DNA of 64,000 nucleotides from Sarcocystis neurona (taxonomy: Eukaryota > Apicomplexa > Conoidasida > Eucoccidiorida > Sarcocystidae): the NCBI GenBank assembly GCA_000727475.1, contig KL647293.1:535216-599215 (forward strand). The letters run 5' to 3'. Position 1 is the stretch's first letter; each line of letters opens with the position of its first letter. Positions 11,716 through 23,700 of the stretch are shown here, in pieces. The notes under the pieces were generated by a model. That model saw only the letters and a list, made by a program, of their open reading frames with translations, was not told where the DNA came from and did no database searches. Position numbers and translations under genes: made by a program.

Positions 11716-14700
11716 CTAGGCGTTTGCAGGTCGCCACCGTGAGCCGCTGAACCAGTCGACCCGTCCTCTACATCGATGGTTGCACGCGCCAGGAAGAGAG
11801 AGTTGTGTGCTTCGGCCACTGAGTCGTAGAGAAGTAATACCTGCGAGATGAGAGACAAGGCCCAGTTGGTTCATCTCTTGGTACGGCAGATCGTGGAACC
11901 AGGGGTGTGCCAGGGCGCACTGCGCGGACAATCGCTTGTTGGGGGATATATGCAGCAGCCTGCGTACACACACACAGGCACCTGGGTACTACATGGGTAG
12001 CAAAGAAACACCTCTACGAATATATGGTAGGCGTGCCTACAACCAGAGAGCAGGATGTAGCAACGGATAAACCTTCCTCTCTTCTCCGCCCCCCATCTCA
12101 ATATCTATATATATATACATCACGCCAGCCTGCATGTCCACACTGGTACACGTACGTCGTACATGAATATGCGTGTGTGTCTAGAAATGTGTCCGTCCCG
12201 CAGACAAACTCTTCTTTGTCGAACACACATCCATGAGGAGGCTCCAACAGAAGGCGTGGGTCAACACGTGTTAACGTAGACATGCATATATACATACCAG
12301 AGAGAGCGCAGATGTCTCTCTGTGTCCCGTGTGTACAGCTGTGGATAGAGGAGGACGACTCACACATGCCGCCGCGCCTCCCCTAGAGCGAGTGAGCAGA
12401 GGAAAACAAAGGCTTCTCCTGCAGCGCCTCCGGTGGCCACCCACGCCCTCAACAGAGCGACGTATACACCGTTGCAATTTCGTGTATACTGGCGCGTGTT
12501 GACAAACGCGTAGACACCCCGTGCACAAACATCCGTATATACGCATTCGCCCACATCGACGTGTAACACGTGTATTGTCCAGTTTTTGAGAGAGTAGAAG
12601 ACGCGCAGAGAAGGCGTGCGCGGAATATTGCCCACGGAGGCCCCCACACGAGTACCATGTGTATGCACGCACGCACACATCGTAGATCTTGAATTTTTTG
12701 CACCCCTCCGTTTAGGGAGACAAACCCTCTGCCTCTGAAATATACGCGTGCGGCTGTGGTTTTGTACAGAGACGCCCGGTGCGCTCACACCTCGACGGCT
12801 CCGCATGCACATACGTAAAATAGGCACGTACTGCTGTGCAGACACGCCGATTTCAAGAAGTCGAAGCTAAACGGCCATATGTGTCTCGACCCTTGCCGCT
12901 CAGCGAAGAAAGGTGACGTGCCTCCTTACTACTATTACTACGAACACGTGCCATCCGCTGCGAAAGAAACACCAGCATCTGCGTGCGCGCCCTTAGGTGC
13001 ACGGCCATACCGCAGCTGCCATGCGTTGCTGGCACGAAGACGTGTCTGTATAAATAACGTCCCACAGACGTGTAGCGACACTTTGGAAAGAAAAGAAACA
13101 CGTGCACGTGTCTCCTTACATCCACCTAGACACCCAGTGCGCACCCGCGCGTTTGTGAAGACGGAAGTTCAGAAAAAGGTGGGCGCGTATAGACACAGAT
13201 CCCCGGTGTGTCCATTCCTGGTGTATGCAAGACACACATGTGGCGATGGTCGATTGCCGGTACACGCATGTTGACGGACTTTTCAATGCGTTTGCCTGCA
13301 TTTCTCCCCCCCCGCATGCGTCTCTCTCCGCGGGTGAACACACGTGTCAATATAACGCCCACACTACACATCCACTCGTTATACGTCGTTGCCCCTTGCA
13401 GAGACTCACGCGTAGAGAATGGATGGACACGAGAGACTCCCCATGCCTGCGTACAACTATACGTACGTGTGTGGAGACACACATACATGTACGTATACAT
13501 ACACGTATGTGTGCGCCCCTACGCAGACACAAGACACATGCGTGTGGACACACAGAGAGACACCGGCCTCACGCCTGTGCGTGATACTCGTCCACATACT
13601 TCCTCCTCTTCCTCTACGTCCACGGAGACACGCAACACACGTACTGCCCGTGCGGCTGCACGCTGGGACGTTCTGACGAACGGCCGGAGTGCTCAGGCCT
13701 TTCGGGTTGAAAAGCCGTGTGCTTCACAGGAGCTTGAGCAGACTCTCTCTCTCTCACACACATTTGTATGCACATGTGCTTGTATGGACGTTTCTCAGAC
13801 ATGCAGGTGATATAGCAGACATACGTAAATAGCTGCGTTTACATACGTGTCTGTGTGTGTCATGCAAACAGATTTTCTCACCCATATACATAAGGAGACC
13901 TGTGTATCCATATGTATGTCGGACAGACTGGTTCCTCTCAATATGCCTATGTGCACGTGTCTGTTGTATACCAGGCAAGCCGACTTGCTCATTCATATAC
14001 ATCAACATACACGTGTGTCTATATACGTCTGGCACGATGGTCTTTCTCAGTATGCGTGTATACATATCTTGATGTATACCTGGCAGGCAGATTTCCCCGC
14101 GCGTATGCATACCTATACGCGTATATTCACATGTGTCGGGTGCGCGTGCTTTTCTCTGACACAGAGATAAAGACACGTGCACATAAATCTATGCGTGTGT
14201 CACGCAGGCAGTTTTTCTTGCATGTGTGTACACGGAGACACATATTGATATATGTGTGTATATGTGTGTACACGTATACAAATACGTTACGGTTTCGCCC
14301 CCATATGTACACGTAGACACATATTAATATATGTGTGTATATATGTGTGCACGTATACAAATACACTACGGTTTCGCCACCTACGCCGTCACACACATAC
14401 ATACATACATGTACATACGTACATACATACATGTACATACGTACGTACATGTGTACATACATGTACTTACATACAAACATATGTACATTCATGTACATGC
14501 ATGCATAAGACATACATACATACATACATGTACATACGCATATGTACATACATACACACATGTACATACATACATACATGCATACATGCACATACATACA
14601 TACATACATGCACATACATACAGACATGTGCATACGTACATACATGTACATACATACATGTACATACATACATACATGCATACATACATACACACATATA

Positions 14701-17700
14701 TACATGCACGAACACATACATACATGCATACAGATTTATCCGTATATATGAGGCGAATATATATCTGCACCATCACACGCAGACACATGGAGAAATGTGA
14801 ATATTTGTGTGCGCAAGCGTAGAACTGGACACGCGTATATACGTGTGGACGGTGACGTCGAGGCGCTACAGCAGTCCATCTGACCCCCAGTGGCTGGTGC
14901 GCCACGGACGTGCAGTTACGTCACTTCGACAAAGATGGGAAGAGCTGTGCGTTTCCGTAGAGGAATTTACTACATAGTGGAGGTACAGACAGGCGAGGAG
15001 GCATCAAACATAGGCACACACGTGCATACGTGAAGGAAAGTAGGAACGCGTTAGTCTCTCTGGCGTTCTCTGCCACGGCGTCTGTGTACGTTGAAGTAGA
15101 AGTTTTGCCGATGCGGAAGTAGAGGCACTTCCCAGCGGTGCACAGCACCCGATATCTCTACGGAGGTCCAAGGTCCACCTGCGTTTGTCTGCCCTTGCGT
15201 CGTCTTCTGTGTCTACACCGCTCTGTCTCAAATATATGCTCGTCTGCGTACAGATGGGCACCAAGGCAGCACTTGCAGGCGAAGATATCGCAGTCGGCAG
15301 GAATACCCCACGGAAGGGCAGACACTTGCGCCCATACACACATATACCCAGACACACAGCAGCAGACAAGCGAAATACCTGGCAAGCAAATCCAAGCCAA
15401 GCTCGTCAAGCTGCAAGCCTCCCCTGTTGACGATAAAGTCGTTGATAGACAGTTTCCTGCTGTTCGTGTCCAGCTGAGGGAAGGCCGACAAAAAGGCGTG
15501 CAGCCCCTCCGCCTGTTGGGCTCCGGCCTCTCTGTCAGCAGCAGCACACCGCCGCAGCCCCACCACCGACGCCAGCGCACGCCAAACATGAGCAGCAGCA
15601 GCAGCAGCACCAACAAAGCCGAACAGCAAAGTCCCTTGCTGCCGGCCACACGCATAAAATGTAGGAATACACACACATGTATCTACGTGGGTCCTCAGAT
15701 GTTCCGCAAACATACATTTGCGTCCGTGTATATACGTATATACGTGTAAATCCATCAGCGTATGTGTAGGTGTGTGGAAACGTATATTTGTTCTCCATGT
15801 ACATATATGTATGTGAATCCACCCACGTATGAGTAGACAAATATAGTTCTCCATATACATATATATACATATATATGTGGAGTCACGTACGTATCTGTAG
15901 TAGTGGACATGTATAATTCTCCACATATGGATCTCTCTATATGTATATGAATCTGTTTGCGTCTGAATAGACATGTATAGCTCTCCATATCCATATATAT
16001 GTGGGCCCATTCACGTATGTGTAGATGTATGGATACCCATGTGGAGACAGAGCCACGTTTACGCACGTATATGTGCCACTTCGTTTTGACGTTTGATAGG
16101 GATTACCTGGTAATAAGAGCGAGTTCCTCTGCAGAAGGCCTGCCGGTGACTTTGAAAATATTTTCGAGGATCATCACTTCCATTTGGTAGGAAGCCTTGC
16201 GTGCGTCGTGCAAGACAAAGGCGTACTGCCAGCGATACGGCGGGCGAGGGAGGTGCTGCGGCAAACACATCTCTAAGATAATTACCCCTAGGGACCACAA
16301 GTCACACGACAGTCCATATTCGGCTATCTGTATACGCACACACACACACACAGACGTGTGGACAGCAGACCTGTGCGCGCACAAGCGAGCGCGTTTCTTT
16401 TTCTCTGTATTACATGAGGACAGAGCCAGAGGCGAGCCTGGCAAGTGGGCGTGTGGAGGTTGACAGCCAGAAAGGATGGAGCGGCGATATATACACACGC
16501 ACGTTGACGCGTGCGCATGTACCTCCTCGCACATAACCGCAGGACGGCAATTACACCTGTGTATACATAGGAATTGCACATCTAAATATATATATATATA
16601 TAATTCACCGCCGGTATATACATCTACGCGTGTTGAAAGGAGCGCCATACACACGAGGGTCTGGATAGGTACACGTGCTGGGCACGCGACTCGGTCACAT
16701 GACGCCGATGTTCCTCCACACACGTCCACAAGTACACGTAGGTACACCCACCCACTTTGTATACACAGATATGTGTATGTATATATTGAGAAAATGTATA
16801 CGTATATATACAGATATGTATACACACACACATATGTATACATAGAGACATAGATGCACGTATACATCCATACGTGCAGACACGTCTATACATACGTATG
16901 GACATACACACATACATACATACATACATACATACACACGTCCGTCCGTCCAGACGTATACAGACGTGGTCGACGCGTAGATGTCTCTCTCTCTCCTCCT
17001 CTCTTCCCACTGACACACACTTTCACACATGAGCAGGCTACCCCTGTGTATGTGCCGACACACTACATACAGGCGCACATACATATATATATGTATATAT
17101 ATATGTATATGTGGTGACGCACGTACACCGAGGCCCCCTTGCACAGGGCGACGAGATTTTATATAGAGAGTCTGAGTCTGTACACAGAATTACAGGCGCC
17201 ACAGGAAGGAGACGTACGGGACAGCGAGCGCTGTTTTGGCGCGACGGGTCGGTGACCAGCAACTCCGGAGGACGGTAGGGCAGAGTAATGACGTGCCCGG
17301 ACTGACGCATGCGGTCGGCAGCATCCATCAACTTCTCTTCCGAAAGAAGAGGTCGCAGTGTCTGTGGGAAGGGGGTAATGCTGCTGCCGCTGCCCTTCAC
17401 GAAAGAGGCCGCAGCGGCACCCCCCGCAGAAGCAGCAGAGGCAGAGGAGCTCTGCGCGGACGCAAGAGCAGCTGCGGCGGAGGCGCTGGCAGCAGCAGTG
17501 CCGGCCGTCCCGACGGCAGCAGGGCCGCGGTCGAGGAGTCCCGCTGCAGGCTGCTGTTTCGACGCGAAAACTTGGCTCGAGCTCCCTGCAGCGCGCAGAT
17601 TCAGCAACAGCACCAGCAGCTACAGGCGGGGACCGACGCCCAACGCAGCAGCAGCAGCCGCAGAGCGGAGCAGCAGCAACAACGTATACGCAGCAGCGCA

Positions 17701-20700
17701 CCATGCGCCCAAGCAGCCGTAGCAGCAACAGAGCAGCTCTGCCCGCTACGCGGCTGCCTGCGTACACGCACGTATGTACAGGAGATACATGCGCGGCGCC
17801 ACACATGAAGACACATGGACTCAAACATATTATACGTTTACGCCTGACCACAAATACACTCATGCGTACATACACATATAGGGACGTGGAGAGTCTGCGG
17901 AGACACCGGCAGACGCAGATACAGGGGAACACAGCTGCCTAATGAATGTTTACAAATCCTCCCACGAGGTCTATTCGCAGGTTCTTCTCGTCAAAGATAC
18001 ACATACGTAGCTTATCAAGAAAGCGTGCACCTACAGAAAAATTCGTCCACGTACACAGAAGGTGCGCACGTGGAAGCGAGCTGCTGGTGTCACCCGCTCC
18101 ATTTCCCACTCCGTCTGCCCTCTACAAAAGTAACGCCAATATTTGTTGGCATCCTTTGACTCAACTCAGTACATGTATGTGTAGTATATGTATGTGCGTC
18201 AGCTCCCAGCATAGCGCGTTACCTGATGAAGGACCACCACAGACGTTGCACACAAGTAAACTTCCCCTTTTCCATTCCTCTCCCGTCTTCTGCGGTGGTC
18301 GCAAGGGGCACTCTTTGCTTGTGTATATGTGTATTTATACCTGTATAGGTGTACATGTATTCATGTGTACGTATGTATGCATTTGTATATATATATATAT
18401 GTATATGTATGTATACGTATGTGTATGTATATCTGTGTATGTATGTACGTGTGTGTATATATGTGCGTATGTATGTATATATGTATATATGTACGTCTGT
18501 ATATATGTATATACGTATGAATGTTTGAATGTGTGTGTGCAAGATTGCAGACGTTGCATGCCCCGCGGCTCTGCGCGCATGTCGAGGCAGCAGAGCACGT
18601 CCGTTCCGACGCTTGCCGCAGCTTCGTATTGCGATAACGCAGGCGGCGGAGCGAGTGTAAGAAGCCGCAAGATCGAAGGTTCACAACTCCTGTTGGGGAG
18701 CGTATATACACACTAGACGGCGTTTATAGATGCGAGCGTATTCACGTGCCTACACATGCCCCCGCGTATACTATATATTATTCCACGCCTACGAATGCCC
18801 GCGTATATGCACCTGTATACGTACATCCTGTAGATGCCCGTGTGTCTACAGCTGTCCATTTATCCACACGCCTACTGCTGCCCGCGTCTAGACATCCGTG
18901 TATGTATCCACACGCCCCTATATATATCTATTCACTTGCACACGTATCTCGTAGATGCCCGCGCGTATACCTCTGTATATTTATCCACCCGGATGCGCGC
19001 GTCCATACACCAGTACACGTGTCCCCATACTTCCACAGAACTAGCAGGCATGTGCCTCTCCTCCCACAAGTACACACACGTGTACCCCCGGCACGACGTA
19101 CAGGCAGTCATCTATACGAAAGCAACTACACAGTATTAGGTGCACACAAGTATACCTATGCGTATACGTAGATGTTCTACATCTTTCCTGAACCACCTCC
19201 ACACATAACATATACATGTGTACATCCATACGCACACAAACGAAGGAAAATTCTGCCGTCGATACCACCACCTACAGACACACGCGCTACGACTTAAACA
19301 CGTATACACGTACAAACCTCTCCCCCACATCACCGCGTGCGTCTACTTCTCAGTAGCGCAAGGAGGATATCAAGAGACGCCACGTAGAGAGACGGAAGCG
19401 CCACGCCTATACAAGTCGTCGCACGAGGAAATTCAACTTCGGACGTGGAAAAGGTTTTGCGGCGGCTCCAGAGAGACAGCGTGCCGCAGTGTGACGCGCG
19501 CTCACAGACGTGTGTGTGCCTCTGTCTACCTGACCACCATGTATGAGCATGGCTGCCTGTGTTCATCCTCGCGTACGCCTATTTCTGTGTGTTTGTACGG
19601 ATTGCTGACGGTCTGTACGTGCTACCTCGCGTTGTCCCTAAATGCACCGGTGTATACATATTCAAACATCTACACAGAATACGAGGCTGTGTGAAGAAGA
19701 GCTGCGGATTTCCTCCCGCAGGTGCAGACGCACACACACGAGTACAACGCGGCCCTGTGTTCGGGTGTGCGCGTTGACTCTTGAAGTCCTGCTGCGTCTC
19801 ACACGTCGCAGGTGTCTGGTCCGCGGTAACTTCAACCCCGCGTATCCTCGCGTGGGCCGGTGCAGATACGCACACGGACACACAGGAGCAGAGGTGACGG
19901 CACGCACTTTTCTACAAAACCAAACGTCCACAGCTTTGCTTAGTGAGACCGTAGGCCACCCGCACACGCACCAGCAGCTCCGTAAATATGTGGGTGTAGA
20001 GAGCGAGGCGGACACGCATGCGTGTGCGTGTGCGGCAGTGCCCGTTTGCTTGCGGTGCAGAGAGGCGTCTCCTCTACGTAGGAAGGACGTGCAGCTATTA
20101 CCTGCTGCCTGCTGACTGAGTTCCCAGCGAACCTTCCGTCCCATGCCGAGATCTGCAATTTTCACCACTGCGACCCCACCGTCGTACAGCTGCTGTCCGT
20201 TGGCGATGTTGGCGGCAGCCACCAGCAAGTTCTCCGGCTTCAAGTCGCGGTGCGCGATGTTTTGGTTGTGTAACTTGGCCACTCCTGCCCACGCCCCGGC
20301 GCACACACACGCAGTCAGACGCACGTAGACGCGCAACAGGAGAGAAACCAGATGCGCTTGCAAACAGCCCGCAGATAGACGCTGGCTCCTTCGCGCGGAC
20401 ACGGCAGCAGGGGCGTCAGGAATAGAGCGCAGACACACACATATTCACACACTGCGTATGTCGCGGACAGAGTTCCGCAGACGGAGGGGGTGCATGGGCC
20501 AGGCAGCGCATCTCGAGTGATTCGTGTGGTGTGCATGCGAGGAGTGCGGAAGTCAAGAAGTGGTGCAGGCGAGAAGTCGTGCGCGTCAAGAGCCCCGCGC
20601 GGGGAGTAGTAGACTGCAGCCAGAGAAAGGCGCTTGACACCCTGTGCGTGTGCTGGGCAGGGAGAGGGGTGCGGCTGCGGAGGAGAATCCGAAGATGGTG

Positions 20701-23700
20701 GAAGGGAAGCAGCTTTCGGCGCTGCAGATGAGAGCGCGCATGCAAGCTGGTGGTGGCTCACTCGAGCGAGAGAGTGCGCGGGTGTGTCAGACTCTGGCGG
20801 AGGGACTGCTGCCTGGGCCGTGCCTCAGCTTGACTGCTACGTCGCAACTGTTTCACGCTGTCCCTCCCATGTGTAGGGATGTATTTGCTTGTGTCCACAT
20901 ATACGCGTAGATGCGCGTATACCTGCGTGATTAAACTGGCGCGACAGAAGTGAGAATGCAGACCTACACAAGTCTCGAAGAAAAGGCACAGCAGGCGCCT
21001 ACACACGTGACGATTTACGTATGCCCAGTCCGCCGGGCGCGCGCCAGGACGCGCACGCAGAAGGAAGTGAAGCGTGTCCGAAGTACAGAAAGATCAAATT
21101 TGTGAGGAAGAAATGTAGGGACTGAAGAGTGACTTCTTGGCGTCGACGTGTGTAGACGCTTCCCAAGCGTCTTGTGGACGTGGGTACGTTAAAAAAACAG
21201 CAGTGGCCTCCGCTCCCAACTGGCAGACCGCCGTGTGGGCATCCTCGTGCGACGAGAGACACAACGAGGTGTCTGTATTGCCCAGCACACACGGGCAGCC
21301 ACGGCGCTCTGCACGAGCGCGTATACGCGTAGAAGCACGCGCGCACTTGGGACGTACTGACCTACACATGAAGAGATGTATATCTCGCGCCTTCAACAGG
21401 GATGAAGTCCACCCGTGTGTGCACGGCGCATCACGCGTTCACGTGGACGCTGCAACGTGTGCGTGTGTGTGTGTGCCTCTTCTCGGCGGGGTGACAGTCC
21501 TGGTGCAGCGCCGGTTGACCATAACAGAGCCGCAGCAGGTTCAAATCGAGGAAAGGCCGCTGCGAGCAGTGATTTCTACTTGAGAGAAGGCGGGTGCTGC
21601 GGTGTCTGCTGCTGTTGAGACTTCTCCATGGGCGTCTACACGTGAGCCATGCACAGGAGACACCGACGCAGGTGTAGTAGATGTATGCAGTGAACGAAAT
21701 ACAACCGGCTGCGCATTCTCTTGTCCTCTCTGTTTCCCTGTCTCCTACACCCATAGAGACACATGTCTACTCTTTAGAGAGCCATCATTTCTCATCTCCA
21801 CAGAGAGGGGAAGTCTGCGTGAACAGAACGCGAGGCAGGTGGCAAATGCCTTTTTCGGAGGGGGAGAGACGGAAAGAGAGGTGTGCCCACCGTTTAAAAG
21901 CTGCCAGACGTAGAACTTGAGCGCAGAAATGTTCATCCGCTCTTGCGCCCAGAGACCCTTCACGAAGGTGGCAAGGTCGGCCCGGCACTTTTCGACGACG
22001 ATGACGCTGCAGTAGCGCACTCCATTCAGGTAGCCCTCGGAAAACTCGGCAGAGACCTCCATGCAGGCGAGACAGCCGAAGCAGGCGGGGAAATTTGGGA
22101 AGGGCGGAGGACTGCAGCAGCACCGGGACAAAGCCGACGCGGAGCCAGGTGGAGGAGCGGGGGAAGAGCAGAAGGCGGAGGACGGAAAGGCAGACGAGGA
22201 AGTGGAAGGGGGGGGCAGAGAGAAGACGACGCAGAGCAGGAGGAAGCGAGAAAAGCAGAGGATGAAGAACACGTGCAAGACGCGCATCCGCAGGACCCAG
22301 ATGAGGACGAGGACGAGGAGGGGAAGGATGGGGAGGGAGCAGAAAAGGCGTTGTAGAAACTGAGCTCCCGCAGAACATCTGCTGTGATCCCATCCGTCTC
22401 GTAGTCGGCGAGGAGAAACAACTTTGCGGCGTACCGTGTCTCCTCCTCCTCTGGAGGTGCAGCTGCGGCAGCAGCTGCTGGAAGAGGCCCTTTCGCCCTG
22501 CTGCTGCTGCTTCTTTTTCTGTCCCCGCTGCTGGTTCTGCCGGCAGACGCAGCACCGGCAGCCGAGGAGCAGGACGACGAAGTGGAGGAAGAGGAGAAGG
22601 CGTTGTTGCTGTTCGCAGCAACGAAGGGCGCAGACGCAGCGGGAACAGAGCCGCAGCTGGGCCTTGCGTCAGTGCTGTGTGTAGCAGCAGCTGCAGACGC
22701 GGACGAGCTGCCGCTGTCGCTGCTGTTGCTGCAGGCCGCAGCAATTCTGCTGGAGCTGCGACGGCTGCTTCTGCCAGGCAGAGCAGCGCCTCTGCTCGAG
22801 CTCCGTTTTGTTGGGGCAGTGGCGCGCGTGGACGCTGACGTTTTGCTGCTGTGGGAGTTACTAGCGTCCCTCCTCTCGCAGCAGTAGCTGACGCCGTCTG
22901 CGTCTGCTACGGAGGCGCTCTGCTGCTGCAGCGTTAATATTCTTTCCCCAGCGTCCTCCTTTCCTCCGCTCACCTGTGTAGCCGGCGCCCTTCCCGCTAC
23001 AGGTTCTTCGTCGCGCTTGAGAAGGGGAGAGGCGACCGGTTGTCGCTTTGCTGGCGCTGCTGCTGGCGCTGCTTCTCCTCTTGGTGCGTTATCTCCCTCG
23101 GCTGCAGGTTGTTCTTCTGCCTCTTCACCACCGGGCATGTCACACGCATGCTCCGCTCCTCTCTTTCCCGCTGCTTCCCAACGGGCGCAGCAGCAGCACC
23201 ACCGCAGCTGTCCTCCCGGAAGGTCTTGCCGCCTGCGTTGTCCCTCCTCGAACAACGGTTGCTCCGCATTCTCGCCGTGAAGCTGAGCTGCGGCGTCTGC
23301 GTCTACCTCCTCGCTCTTTTGTTGAGCTGCTGCTTTCTCACAAGAAACGGGAGCTGCTGCATTTGAAACTTCCGCAGCTGTTGCTGCTGCTGCTCTTCCT
23401 CTGCCACCTCTGCCTCTGCTGTGGAGCCCCGTCTTCGTCGTTGCCGCTTCTTTCTCTTCCTCCTTTCTCTCCTCCTCTGTTGCCGCTGCTGCTCCTGCAC
23501 AGGCTGGCGCTCGCCATTTTCGTTCACCGGTAAGTGAGGTTGTGTGGCTCGGACGAGCTCCTCCTCCGACGTTACCTACTGCTGCTCCTGCTTTTTGACG
23601 ACTGCCTGCTTCTCCCCCCTCCGCTCCTGGGTCTGTCGAGGCTGTTGTTGCTGGTCCTGCTGCGTCCTTTGGTGCTGTTCCCGCTGCACACCCCGACGGC

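Noticed and set aside
12705..12716. TTTAGGG motif, possible telomere-like repeat
   Set aside because: A single copy, with no array here or elsewhere in the window.
14252..14822. Long open frames on both strands encoding Tyr-Ile-His-Thr or Met-Tyr-Val-Cys repeats
   Set aside because: They arise from the ACAT/ATGT satellite, which lacks stop codons in several frames on both strands, and they fall inside a kinase intron.
18219..18711. Repeat-encoded frames in kinase intron 3
   Set aside because: Produced by TATG/TGTA microsatellite; flanking kinase exons 3 and 4 join in phase without them.
22026..22744. Leu/Arg/Pro-rich frames antisense or out of frame to the kinase insert
   Set aside because: Shadows of the CAG/GCA coding tract; the kinase frame carries recognisable motifs on both sides.
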